Source: Akkermansiaceae bacterium (lineage in GTDB: Bacteria; Verrucomicrobiota; Verrucomicrobiia; Verrucomicrobiales; Akkermansiaceae). From it: a stretch of DNA of 47,941 bases. Positions 27,556 through 36,095 of the stretch are shown here, piece after piece. The translations under genes and the position numbers were made by a program. The first letter of the stretch is position 1. Every line of letters begins with the position of its first letter. The DNA is taken from NCBI GenBank assembly GCA_021202525.1, contig JAJQCV010000126.1, forward strand, positions 1 through 47,941. Direction: 5' to 3'. Below the pieces are notes generated by a model, which made no database searches, was not told where the DNA came from, and worked only from the letters and a program-made list of their open reading frames with translations.

Positions 27556-29037
27556 ATGTCCGAACAACAGCAGGCACATCCCAATACGACGGAATCCGAA
27601 CTCATTGCCGTGCGCCGCGACAAGCTCGCCAAAATCCGCGAGCTGGGAATCGACCCCTACGGTGCAAGATTTGACGCGACCACCACGCCCGCCGAGTTGA
27701 AGGCCGACTTCCAGGAAGACAGGCAGGTGGCCGTGGCCGGGCGCCTGCTGGCCATTCGGGACATGGGTAAATCCCAGTTCTTCGTCATTGGAGACGTGCG
27801 CGGCAAAATCCAGGGTTTCCTGCACCGGAATGAAGTGGACGAAACCACCTGGAACCTGTGGAAGTTGCTGGACCGCGGGGACTGGATCGGCATTACGGGA
27901 ACCACGTTCCTGACGCGTACCGGGGAGCCTACCGTCAAGGTCTCCGGCCTGGTCATCCTTTCCAAGAGCCTCCGCCCCCTGCCGGACAAATGGCACGGCC
28001 TGGCGGACAAGGAAGTTACCTACCGCAAGCGCCATCTGGACCTCATTTCCAATGAGGAAAGCGCCTCCCTGTTTGTCACCCGCTCCCTGATGATTGCGGA
28101 AATCCGCCGCTTCCTTCAGGACCGCGGCTATCTGGAAGTGGAAACCCCCATGCTCCAGGACGTGGCCGGGGGCGCCGCCGCCAAGCCGTTTGAAACGTAC
28201 CATAACGCGCTGGACATGCCGCTGACGCTGCGCATTGCCCCGGAACTCTTCCTCAAGCGCCTGATGGTGGGCGGATTCACCAGGATTTTTGAACTCAACC
28301 GCAGTTTCCGCAACGAAGGCATCGACCGCCGCCACAATCCGGAATTCACGATGCTGGAAGCCTACTGTGCCTGCGGAGACTTTGAAACCATGGCGAACAT
28401 GGTGGAAGAACTCATTTGCCATCTGGCGGAAACGTTCTGCGGCGGCCTCCAGATCGACCACAAGGATGCGGAAGGCAACGTGCTTTACACCATTGACCTC
28501 ACGCGCCCGTGGAAGCGTGCCGACTACCAGGACCTGATCCGCGGCGTGGCCGGCCAGGACTGGTTTGACATCACGCCGGAAGAACGCCGCGCCCGCTGTG
28601 CGGAACTGGGTGTGGAAATCAGCCCGGACATGAAGGACGTGGACGTTTCCCAGCAGGTATATGAAAAGCTGGTGGAGGAAAAAACCATGAACCCCTGCTT
28701 CGTCACCCACGTTGCCAAGGACCTGGTGCCCCTTGCCAAGCTCAACAGGGAAAACCCGGACGTGGTGGACGTGTACGAGCTGGTGATCAACGGCCAGGAA
28801 ATCTCCCCCGGCTATTCCGAACTCAATGACCCGGACGTCCAGAAGGAACGCCTGGAACACCAGGCTGCCGGGGAAACCCAGCGCGTGGACTACGACTTCA
28901 TTGAAACGCTGGAATACGGCATGCCCTCCGCGGGCGGCATCGGCATCGGCATTGACCGGGTCATCATGATGCTGACCGGCGCTTCTTCCATTCGCGACGT
29001 CCTGCTCTTCCCCCAGTTGAAGCGGAAGGACAGCTAA
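27556..29037 (+). CDS. lysS: lysyl-tRNA synthetase, class II
   Basis: A 493-residue class II aminoacyl-tRNA synthetase of normal LysS length. The N-terminal OB-fold anticodon-binding domain covers about residues 55-165 (VAVAGRLLAIRDMGKSQFF). The catalytic core shows motif 2 in FRNEGIDRRHNPEFTMLE near residues 252-269 and motif 3 in GIGIGIDRVIMML near the C terminus. It also has the LysS segment RKRHLDLISNEE, typical of the bacterial class II lysine enzyme. The ATG at 27556 fits the family. A PP2C phosphatase gene follows after 16 bp on the same strand. Confidence 0.97.
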   Translation: MSEQQQAHPNTTESELIAVRRDKLAKIRELGIDPYGARFDATTTPAELKADFQEDRQVAVAGRLLAIRDMGKSQFFVIGDVRGKIQGFLHRNEVDETTWNLWKLLDRGDWIGITGTTFLTRTGEPTVKVSGLVILSKSLRPLPDKWHGLADKEVTYRKRHLDLISNEESASLFVTRSLMIAEIRRFLQDRGYLEVETPMLQDVAGGAAAKPFETYHNALDMPLTLRIAPELFLKRLMVGGFTRIFELNRSFRNEGIDRRHNPEFTMLEAYCACGDFETMANMVEELICHLAETFCGGLQIDHKDAEGNVLYTIDLTRPWKRADYQDLIRGVAGQDWFDITPEERRARCAELGVEISPDMKDVDVSQQVYEKLVEEKTMNPCFVTHVAKDLVPLAKLNRENPDVVDVYELVINGQEISPGYSELNDPDVQKERLEHQAAGETQRVDYDFIETLEYGMPSAGGIGIGIDRVIMMLTGASSIRDVLLFPQLKRKDS

Positions 29038-29053
29038 TCTTACCGTATGCCGC

Positions 29054-29824
29054 ATGGCCCGACGCACTCCCGATTTCTTGGACTGCGCTTCCGCTCAATG
29101 GATCGGCAAACGCCGCGAGCAGGAAGACGTGGTCAAAAGCCTTTCCGTTGACGGCGGAATGCTGGGAATCGTGTGCGACGGCATGGGCGGCCATCTCCGC
29201 GGCGCCTGCGCCTCCTGCGTGGTGGCGGATGCATTTGCCTCCGCGTTTGCGGAAAGCGGCCGGCAGGACATCCCCGCCCGCCTGGCGGAAGCGCTGCATG
29301 CGGGCAATGAGGCGCTGGCCGCTACCCAGAAGGAGCCGGAAGAATCCGGAACCACCCTGCTGGCCGCGTTCATCCGGGACCGCTGCCTGTGGTGGATCAG
29401 CGTGGGGGATTCCCCGCTTTACTTGTGGAGCGGCACGGACGGGTCCCGCATGGACCGCCTCAATGAAGACCATTCCATGAGGCCGATTGCGGACTGCCTT
29501 TACCGGAAGGGGGAAATGTCCCTCCAGCGTGCCCTGCGGCAGCGCTGCGTGCTCCGCTCCGCCGTGATGGGCGGCCCCATGGAACTGGTGGACATCAGCG
29601 CGGTGCCCCTGCTGCTCCATCCCGGGGATGCCGTTCTGGCCTGTTCGGACGGCTTGCAGGTTTGGTCCGAACTGCTGAGGGAGCCTTCATTCCTGGCCCT
29701 CCGGGCGGCGCGAGAGCGTTCCAGCCGGCATCTGGTGGAAACCGTCATGGACCAGGTGAAGGACATGCTGGAACCCCAGCAGGACAATGCTTCCGTCTGG
29801 GCCGCCGTAGTAAGGAAATCTTGA
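29054..29824 (+). CDS. PP2C-family serine/threonine phosphatase
   Basis: A 256-residue single-domain metal-dependent protein phosphatase. PP2C motifs in order: GKRREQEDVV near residues 18-27 (acidic and arginine active-site residues), GIVCDGMGGHLRG near 37-49 (metal-binding Asp), GTTLLAAFI, WISVGDSPLYLW near 115-126, SDGLQVW near 198, and the terminal QDNASVWA. No membrane segment or extra domain is present. In bacteria these enzymes usually reverse Ser/Thr kinase (PknB-like) phosphorylation; no kinase gene is nearby. It sits 16 bp after lysS and is likely co-transcribed. Confidence 0.92.
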   Translation: MARRTPDFLDCASAQWIGKRREQEDVVKSLSVDGGMLGIVCDGMGGHLRGACASCVVADAFASAFAESGRQDIPARLAEALHAGNEALAATQKEPEESGTTLLAAFIRDRCLWWISVGDSPLYLWSGTDGSRMDRLNEDHSMRPIADCLYRKGEMSLQRALRQRCVLRSAVMGGPMELVDISAVPLLLHPGDAVLACSDGLQVWSELLREPSFLALRAARERSSRHLVETVMDQVKDMLEPQQDNASVWAAVVRKS

Positions 29825-29843
29825 AAGCCTTCCTTCGGAGCCG

Positions 29844-30587
29844 TCAAAATGGATTCAGCGTGAACCACAAAGCGGGCGCCACCTTGCCGTTGCGTCCCTT
29901 GGCGATCAATTCCGCCAGCTTGGCGCTCCACATGTCGATCGTCTTCCGGTGGTTGCCGTACATCGTGTAATCCCTGGCACTGCCGAAAACGGTGGGTTCG
30001 TCCGAGCGGTAGTCGCCGAACACGGCCAGGCGTTCCCCGGTGCGCGCATCCGTCAAACGGCCCGACATGGCCATGTCCCCTTTGGAGATCAGCCCCAGGC
30101 CGTAGGAAAGCCCCGGAATGAAGAGGGAGGACCCCAGGGACAGGAGATTGACGCCCACCAGGGTGCGGTTGATGCTGACAAAGGCCGTCTCCAGCACCAG
30201 GTCGGCTTTTTGACGGCTGTCCGCCAGGGCGATGGGCAGCCCCGGCTGTGCGGCCAGATCTTCCCGGAGTTTCCGGTCAAACTCTCCGGCCAGTTTCACG
30301 GCCTGGGCCTTGAATTCTTCCGGATGCCAGTGCCGGTCCGCTCCCGGCGTCAGGTAGTCGATGGTTGTTGGAGCGATATAAAGCCGCGTATAATGCTTTT
30401 CTTTTCCCTGGACTTTCGGATTGACCCAAAGTCCTTCAAACGGGGCGTTCCACGGTTGCAGGGTCTCGGGTGCAAACTCCGTCTTCGGTATTTTGGCAAG
30501 CAGATGTTCCGTACATGAACAGAACAGGCCGGGCAGGGCGGCGCAGGCGAATGCCAGCGGAAAAAAGGATTTCATAAGGGTTTTCAT
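29844..30587 (-). CDS. DUF3313-like exported envelope protein
   Basis: A 247-residue protein with an N-terminal signal sequence (MKTLMKSFFPLAFACAALPG, then LFCSC), possibly a lipoprotein, though the lipobox is not ideal. The mature part has the layout of DUF3313 lipoproteins: a short strand segment (YTRLYIAPTTIDYL), a helical segment (KLAGEFDRKLREDLAAQP), then the strand ADLVLETAFVSIN, a glycine-rich turn (LSYGLGLISKGDMAM) and SGRLTDARTGERLAVFGDYRSDE. The role is unknown. The start is ATG at 30587, with MKSFF at 30575 as an alternative. It is convergent with the PP2C gene and divergent from the next one. Confidence 0.7.
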   Translation of the reverse strand: MKTLMKSFFPLAFACAALPGLFCSCTEHLLAKIPKTEFAPETLQPWNAPFEGLWVNPKVQGKEKHYTRLYIAPTTIDYLTPGADRHWHPEEFKAQAVKLAGEFDRKLREDLAAQPGLPIALADSRQKADLVLETAFVSINRTLVGVNLLSLGSSLFIPGLSYGLGLISKGDMAMSGRLTDARTGERLAVFGDYRSDEPTVFGSARDYTMYGNHRKTIDMWSAKLAELIAKGRNGKVAPALWFTLNPF

Positions 30588-30760
30588 GAGAACGGAATTT
30601 GCATGAAGACTAGCAAAGCTCCGGAAAATCGGCAAGGGAATCCCTCTGGTGAAGAAAATGCTGCGGACTGTGCGGGAACGGCACAGTTCGCACTCCGGAA
30701 ACCGGAAGCATGAGAATTCGGATTGAAAGCCGGAAAAAAACGGACTAATGGTAAAGTCCT

Positions 30761-31531
30761 ATGAGAACTGCCCTTTGCTCTTTATTGCTGGCTTCCTCCG
30801 TTGCCGTTGCCGCCCCTGTTCCCATTGGAGTGGCGCCTTCCGGCGTCGTTGTACGGTTTGATATGCAGAACTCCCCCGGCTTTACTTTTGTAAGCGATCC
30901 TTTTCCCGGTGTGGAAGTAGGATTGCTCCTGACTCCCTCCGGGGAAAAGGTACAGCTGGCCGCCGGCAGGGAGGGTGAACGCCTGGTTTGTACGGATTCC
31001 ACAGGAAAGGATTTGGGCAAGGTAACGATGATCCCCCTTTATTCCATGGGGGTTGTCCTGCCGCCGCAATACGGATGCGCCGTGGCCGCTCGGGAAGCGC
31101 CTGCCCCGGAAGCGCAATGGATTCATGTCAAGGGAACCTTGCCCGTGCAAGTGCTGGACGGAGAGGAACAAATGGAGCCAGTAACGCTTGAAATGAAGAA
31201 GGGGGCAACTGCTTCCGTGGGCCATGTGGCGCTCAAGGTGGAAAACGCTGTTGTCAAAGACGGTTCCATCACGTTGAACTTGAAATTGTCCCGGAAAAAC
31301 AGGGACGTTCCGGTAGGCGGAATTCTCTTTCAGAAAATGGATGGAACTCCGCTTGAGGCCAAGTGCGGCACGAGACATATCTATTTGGCACAGGAGAACT
31401 ATGCGGTTGAGTACGAATACGCCATCCCTTCCGATGATGCTGAACTTAAAGTGGTGCTCTTCAAAAAGACGGGCAGGGAAGTACAGGTGCCTCTTGACCT
31501 GAAAGTGGGCCTTGGAGGCCCCGCCAGGTAG
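30761..31531 (+). CDS. exported protein of unknown function
   Basis: A 256-residue protein with a signal peptide (MRTALCSLLLASSVAVAAP, cleavage likely near residue 17-18). The mature part is beta-rich with many short V/L strand-like stretches. I recognise no family. It has no tight neighbour: plsY follows after 83 bp. It is probably periplasmic or outer-surface. Confidence 0.7.
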   Translation: MRTALCSLLLASSVAVAAPVPIGVAPSGVVVRFDMQNSPGFTFVSDPFPGVEVGLLLTPSGEKVQLAAGREGERLVCTDSTGKDLGKVTMIPLYSMGVVLPPQYGCAVAAREAPAPEAQWIHVKGTLPVQVLDGEEQMEPVTLEMKKGATASVGHVALKVENAVVKDGSITLNLKLSRKNRDVPVGGILFQKMDGTPLEAKCGTRHIYLAQENYAVEYEYAIPSDDAELKVVLFKKTGREVQVPLDLKVGLGGPAR

Positions 31532-31614
31532 GGAAGGCCGTTCCGGCGGTCCGGGGCCGGGAAATTCTCAATTGTCATTTCCCCGGTGCAGGGGTAGAAT
31601 GCTTTCCACACGAA

Positions 31615-32271
31615 ATGACTGCCTGGATAGTTCTCTACATTGCGGCCTCCTATCTGGTAGGAGCGATTCCGTTCGGCTACCTTGCCGGCAGGTGCAGGGG
31701 GCTTGATCTCAGAAAGGAAGGATCTTGCAACATCGGCGCTACCAACGCATGGCGCGTGCTGGGCTGGCGGTGGGGCGCGCCGGTATTTGCCCTGGACTTT
31801 CTGAAAGGGTTCATTCCCGTGTTCGGCGCCCTTCACTGGCTGCCGTTTCTGACCGGGGACAGTGCCGGGTGGGACTTCAACACGGCAGTGGTTCTGGTAT
31901 GTTTTGCCGTGGTGCTGGGCCATACGTACACCTGTTTTCTCGGATTCAAGGGGGGAAAGGGCGTGGCGACGACGGCGGGCGTTCTCTTTGCCCTCAATCC
32001 GGCAGTGGCCTGTACGGCTTTGGCTACGTGGCTGGTACTCGTGGGGATATCCGGCATCGTCTCCCTGGCCAGCGTTTTGGCGGCGGTTGTGATGATCATT
32101 GCGGGATGGTGGATGTATCCGCTCGCCGAGGGAGGGAACATATCGTCCCAGGTGCCCTATATTGCTTTCTTTACGTTGATCGGCCTGCTGGTCATTTTCA
32201 AACACCGTTCCAACATGGCGAGACTGTTCAACGGAACGGAACACTCCTTCTACTCTAAAAAGTCCAAGTAA
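31615..32271 (+). CDS. plsY: glycerol-3-phosphate acyltransferase PlsY
   Basis: A 218-residue polytopic membrane acyltransferase that uses acyl-phosphate to acylate glycerol-3-phosphate, the first step of phospholipid synthesis. The three PlsY motifs are seen: GAIPFGYLAGR near residues 16-26, GSCNIGATNAWRVLG near 35-49 and GFKGGKGVATTAG near 108-120. Five hydrophobic segments fit the family. The start is ATG at 31615. It is followed after a single base by gpsA, whose product supplies the glycerol-3-phosphate, so the two steps are co-expressed. Confidence 0.95.
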   Translation: MTAWIVLYIAASYLVGAIPFGYLAGRCRGLDLRKEGSCNIGATNAWRVLGWRWGAPVFALDFLKGFIPVFGALHWLPFLTGDSAGWDFNTAVVLVCFAVVLGHTYTCFLGFKGGKGVATTAGVLFALNPAVACTALATWLVLVGISGIVSLASVLAAVVMIIAGWWMYPLAEGGNISSQVPYIAFFTLIGLLVIFKHRSNMARLFNGTEHSFYSKKSK

Positions 32272-32272
32272 G

Positions 32273-33292
32273 ATGATAAATCGGTTACATAAAATAGCGG
32301 TGATCGGCGCCGGTTCCTGGGGCACGGCTTTGTCCATGGTGCTGGCAACCAGGGAATGCGAGGTTGTGCTGTGGACCCCGGTGGAAGCCCAGGCCAGGGA
32401 ACTGGCGGAAACGAGGCGTAGCCCGGTTCTGGATTCCGCCACTCCTCTGGCTCCCAACATTCATCCCACTTGTGACCTGAACCTGGTGAAGGATGCGGAG
32501 CTGATCGTGGTGGTGGTGCCTTCCGTAGCCATGCGTTCCGTGGCGCAGCAGCTGCGTGGTCTGCCCGTGCGGCCGGACGCCGTCATTGTCTCCTGCACCA
32601 AAGGCATTGAACAGGGCACCCATAAAAGGATGACGGAAATTCTCCAGGAATATCTCCCTTCAAACCCCATCGGCGTGCTTTCCGGTCCCAACCATGCGGA
32701 AGACATCTGTCTGGGCCTTCCCTCCGCCTCCTTGATTGGTTTTGAGGATCCGCAGTATGCGGACTGGGTGCAGCAGATATTCGCCTCCAAGACTTTCCGG
32801 GTTTATTCCGCTACGGACATCATCGGAATGCAGCTGGGGGGAACCATCAAGAACGTTTTTGCCATTGGCGCCGGATTGTGCGAGGGGCTGAAGCTGGGAG
32901 ATAACGCCCAGGCCGCCCTGCTGACCCGCGGCCTGGCTGAAATGACGCGCATCGGCGTAGCCAGCGGGGGCCGGAGGGAAACTTTCATGGGCCTTTCCGG
33001 CGTGGGTGATCTCATTGTCACCTGCTATTCCCGCCACTCCCGCAACCAGACGGTGGGGCGCAGACTGGCGGAAGGAAAAAGCCTCAAGGAAATCCTGGAC
33101 ACCCTGGGCATGGTGGCGGAAGGGGTGCCCAACACGCTCTCCGTGTATGAAATCGCCCGGAAACTGAAAGTACGCACGCCCCTGATAGATGCGGTTTACG
33201 CCGTGCTTTATGAATCCAAGGCGCCGATGGAAGCCCTTACGGAACTGATGACGCGGGACCCCAGGCCGGAAATGGATGCGGACGATCATTGA
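32273..33292 (+). CDS. gpsA: NAD(P)-dependent glycerol-3-phosphate dehydrogenase
   Basis: A 339-residue enzyme that reduces dihydroxyacetone phosphate to sn-glycerol-3-phosphate for lipid synthesis. It has the N-terminal Rossmann motif GAGSWGTALSM (residues 12-22), then VVVVPSVAMRSVA, SCTKGIE, the signature VLSGPNHAEDI near residues 135-145, and GTIKNVFAIGAGL with the conserved lysine near 196. The length is normal. It begins one base after the plsY stop and is thus the second gene of a lipid-precursor operon. Confidence 0.96.
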   Translation: MINRLHKIAVIGAGSWGTALSMVLATRECEVVLWTPVEAQARELAETRRSPVLDSATPLAPNIHPTCDLNLVKDAELIVVVVPSVAMRSVAQQLRGLPVRPDAVIVSCTKGIEQGTHKRMTEILQEYLPSNPIGVLSGPNHAEDICLGLPSASLIGFEDPQYADWVQQIFASKTFRVYSATDIIGMQLGGTIKNVFAIGAGLCEGLKLGDNAQAALLTRGLAEMTRIGVASGGRRETFMGLSGVGDLIVTCYSRHSRNQTVGRRLAEGKSLKEILDTLGMVAEGVPNTLSVYEIARKLKVRTPLIDAVYAVLYESKAPMEALTELMTRDPRPEMDADDH

Positions 33293-33375
33293 TCATGGCT
33301 GTTGTGCGGGGTAAGTCGGCACAGGCGTGCCGCCGCCATGAACGTCGCACCCTGGAAAATGTCCATAACCTTGTT

Positions 33376-34296
33376 ATGGAACAGCAAAAAATTACGTTCG
33401 CGAACCGGAACAGCCAGGGCGTCACGATGGCGGCCTTCATCAATTTTCCCGACGGGTTTGATGCCTCCCTGCAATATCCCGCCGTCATCGTCGCCCATCC
33501 CGGCGGCGGGGTCAAGGAACAGACGGCAGGACTGTACGCCCGGAAATTGGCGGAACAGGGTTTTGTCACCATTGCCTTTGACGCCTCCTACCAGGGTGAA
33601 AGCACGGGTGAACCGCGGCATCTGGAAAATCCTTACGTCAGGACTGAAGACATCAGCGCGGCGATTGATTATTTGACCACGCTTCCCTATGTGGACAACG
33701 GAAGGATAGGCGCCATGGGCATTTGCGCCGGAGGCGGCTATACGGCCAATGCCGCAATCAATGACCGCCGCATCAAGGCGCTGGGAACGGTAAGCGCCGT
33801 CAATATAGGCGCCATGCTGCGGAACGGCTGGGAAGGAAAGGGCAGTTCAAGGGACGCTTTTCCGTTGCTGGAAGCCGGTTCCCGGGCCAGAACGTCGGAG
33901 GCGGACGGCTCCGCCCAGGTGACATTTCCCCTTGCTCCGCTGAAGGAGGAAGACGCCCCCAATGAAGAACTGCGCGAGGCATGGGAATACTACCGTACCC
34001 CCCGCTGCGTATGCTCCACGGCTCCAAGCATTGCCGCGTCAAGAAGTCTGACCCAGCTCATTACCTATGATGCGTTCAACATGGCGGACATATTTCTGAC
34101 GCAGCCCCTGCAAATTGTGGCGGGCAGCATAGCCGGGAGCAAATGGATGAGCGATGATCTGTATGCCCGCGCGGCAAGCGGGGACAAGAATTACCACCTC
34201 GTGGAAGGCGCCGACCACATGTCGTTATATGACGTGCCGGAATATGTGGATGAAGCCTCCTCCGTTCTGTCATCCTTTTTCAAAAATCATCTTTAA
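33376..34296 (+). CDS. alpha/beta hydrolase, dienelactone hydrolase-like
   Basis: A 306-residue alpha/beta hydrolase. Strand and helix order is typical: YPAVIVAHPGGGVKEQTAGLYARKL near residues 35-58 (oxyanion side), FVTIAFDASYQGES, and the nucleophile elbow GAMGICAGGGY near residues 113-123. There the catalytic serine position is replaced by the Cys of G-I-C-A-G, as in dienelactone-hydrolase relatives. A late His in VEGADHMSLYD near residues 277-287 completes a triad. The chosen start is ATG at 33376 (MEQQKITFANRNSQGVTM); an upstream frame to 33289 adds unlikely sequence. It follows gpsA after 83 bp. The substrate is unknown. Confidence 0.85.
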   Translation: MEQQKITFANRNSQGVTMAAFINFPDGFDASLQYPAVIVAHPGGGVKEQTAGLYARKLAEQGFVTIAFDASYQGESTGEPRHLENPYVRTEDISAAIDYLTTLPYVDNGRIGAMGICAGGGYTANAAINDRRIKALGTVSAVNIGAMLRNGWEGKGSSRDAFPLLEAGSRARTSEADGSAQVTFPLAPLKEEDAPNEELREAWEYYRTPRCVCSTAPSIAASRSLTQLITYDAFNMADIFLTQPLQIVAGSIAGSKWMSDDLYARAASGDKNYHLVEGADHMSLYDVPEYVDEASSVLSSFFKNHL

Positions 34297-34438
34297 TCTG
34301 TGGCCGGAAGCCTTTCTCTCCCTTCTGCGGCATGCCTTGCCGTGAACCTGTGCCGGAAATGGGAAGGAACGGGCTGCCGGCTTTTTCTTTTCCAGGGGAG
34401 CCGGATGCAGGGGGCGGATGTTTTTTTGTTTTTTTGAG

Positions 34439-34468
34439 TTGCTTTCCCTCGACAAATTATACTATATA
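34439..34468 (+). promoter_or_regulatory. candidate promoter of the TIGR04073-type gene
   Basis: TTGCTT (34439-34444) and TATATA (34463-34468) with an 18-base spacer in a strongly AT-rich stretch, 10 bp before the ATG. The short leader means the -10 could also be the TATACT at 34459-34464; either way a promoter is likely here. Confidence 0.4.
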
Positions 34469-34478
34469 AACAATCAGT

Positions 34479-34913
34479 ATGAAACGTGCCATCATCTCCG
34501 CTCTTTTCGCCGCCGGAGCCCTTGGGGTTGCCAGTGCGGACATCCAGGCTCCGCCCGCTTCCGAATACACTCCCACCCGCAAGCTGGGCCGCGCCCTTGC
34601 CAACATCATTTACTCCGTTGAAGAAATCCCGCTGGGGATCATCAACTGGACGAGCCGCGAAGGCGACTACGCCGGATTCTCCGTCGGCATTGTGGATGGC
34701 ACCGCTACCATGTTTGAACGCATGGGTTACGGCATCTATGAACTTGTCACTTTCTGGGCGCCTACCTACAAGTGCACCTACAGGCCTCCCTACCAGGGCC
34801 GTTGCGGCATGAGCGGCCTCAAGGAATACAATCCCAACGGCGGCCTGAGCGAATTCCCTGCGGAACTCAGCTTCCAGAGCTACTATAACTACTCCCGCCA
34901 GCAGCGCGACTAA
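34479..34913 (+). CDS. exported protein, exosortase system-associated TIGR04073 family
   Basis: A 144-residue protein with a signal peptide (MKRAIISALFAAGALGVASA). The mature N-terminal segment RKLGRALANIIYSVEEIP, followed by an amphipathic stretch with GIVDGTATMFERMGYGIYELVTFWAP, matches my memory of the TIGR04073 family, which is found in bacteria with exosortase/PEP-CTERM systems. The function is not known. A PEP-CTERM substrate occurs 5.8 kb further on (40701-41399), and no exosortase gene is in the window. It is well isolated with its own terminator. Confidence 0.75.
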   Translation: MKRAIISALFAAGALGVASADIQAPPASEYTPTRKLGRALANIIYSVEEIPLGIINWTSREGDYAGFSVGIVDGTATMFERMGYGIYELVTFWAPTYKCTYRPPYQGRCGMSGLKEYNPNGGLSEFPAELSFQSYYNYSRQQRD

Positions 34914-34937
34914 GCCGGGAAACTGGTTGATCAATTT

Positions 34938-34975
34938 CAAAAGGGTTGCCTGTACATGCAGGCAGCCCTTTTTTA
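34938..34975 (+). terminator. intrinsic terminator of the TIGR04073-type gene
   Basis: Stem AAGGGTTGCCTG with CAGGCAGCCCTT (34941-34952 and 34959-34970; one G-T type pair), followed by a run of six T residues. It lies 25 bp past the stop codon. Confidence 0.85.
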
Positions 34976-35151
34976 TGGCGTTCTTGTCCCTTACCGGCGG
35001 AAGCCCTCTTGTTCCAGGAAGGAAAATTGCGTCTTCCCGTGCTGGAATGAAAAACAAACCCGACAGAAACGCTTTTCCGGGAACGGTGATGGCTTTTGGA
35101 GAAAAGAAAACAGGGCCGGAAACGTTTTACATCACGTGACGGCCGTCGCGA

Positions 35152-35180
35152 TTGACGCAAGACAGGGGAAGAAGTATCTT
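35152..35180 (+). promoter_or_regulatory. sigma70 promoter of the helical exported protein gene
   Basis: TTGACG (35152-35157) and TATCTT (35175-35180) with an ideal 17-base spacer, ending 25 bp before the ATG at 35206. Confidence 0.5.
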
Positions 35181-35205
35181 TCCACAACGGAAAGGCTTCA
35201 ATACC

Positions 35206-36024
35206 ATGAATAACACAATTGCTTTCATCGGCCTGGGTGCGGCAGCCTGCATCACGGCGCCTGCATTTGCCCAGGATACCCATACCTCCCTGAGCAAGCA
35301 AAGCGTGGCCTGCATGCAGGAGATCACCGCCGCGATGAACAAGGTGACGGACGAGCCTGGGGCCGCCGCCGCAGTGGAAACCGTCAAGAAGGTGCATGAA
35401 AAACTGGTGGACCTGGGAAAACGGCAGTTGGAGCTGCCCGGCGCCACTCCCCAGGAACAGGCTCAGATTGCTGCGCAGATGGTGGAAATACAGAAAGTTT
35501 CCGGAGAACTGGTGAAATCCCTCGCCCGTCTCAAAAAGAAAAACCTGCTTACTCCGGACTTGCAGAAAGCCCTGATGGATTTGCAGTCCGTTCAAACGGA
35601 ACTGGCGCAGGCTTCCAAAGACAAGGCTGCTCAGGCGGAGCCGTTCCCGAAGGACGCGGAAGGCAATACGCATGAAACCCTGCTGGAAAAAACCGTGGAA
35701 GAAGTAAAGAAGCTGAATGAAGCCCTGGCAAACGTGAAGGATGCGGAAACCAGTGCCGCCGCCGAGGAGCAGGTCAAGCACTACCGGACCGCCTTGCTGG
35801 ACATTGCCAAAAAGCAGGCCGCGTTGCCGCCCCTGACCAGGAACCAGCAGGCCAAACTGATGGGAACGCAGCAGCAGCTTGTGGAAATGATGCAGCCCAT
35901 CATCAAGCACATAATGGCTGTCATGCTTTCCCCCGATACCTCGCCAAACCTGAAGGAATCTCTGAAAACCCTCTCCGAGCTGCCGAAGGAAGTTCAGAAA
36001 ATCCGCGAAGAAGCGGCCAAGTAG
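35206..36024 (+). CDS. exported, mostly helical coiled-coil-like protein
   Basis: A 272-residue protein with a signal peptide ending at APAFAQ (residue about 23). The mature chain is almost entirely helical, with repeated charged and alanine-rich stretches (KKVHEKLVDLGKRQLELPG, EEVKKLNEALANVKDAE, EEQVKHYRTALLDIAKKQAALP). This suggests an extended periplasmic bundle. I recognise no family. The start is ATG at 35206, preceded by a well-spaced promoter. It is followed after 71 bp by the radical SAM pair, but no functional link can be read. Confidence 0.72.
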   Translation: MNNTIAFIGLGAAACITAPAFAQDTHTSLSKQSVACMQEITAAMNKVTDEPGAAAAVETVKKVHEKLVDLGKRQLELPGATPQEQAQIAAQMVEIQKVSGELVKSLARLKKKNLLTPDLQKALMDLQSVQTELAQASKDKAAQAEPFPKDAEGNTHETLLEKTVEEVKKLNEALANVKDAETSAAAEEQVKHYRTALLDIAKKQAALPPLTRNQQAKLMGTQQQLVEMMQPIIKHIMAVMLSPDTSPNLKESLKTLSELPKEVQKIREEAAK

Positions 36025-36095
36025 CCATTTTTGAAAAATGCCTCCTTTTGGGCTGGTCAAAGATAATAATTGTTCTAAAGTGGCAGTCCTGAGGA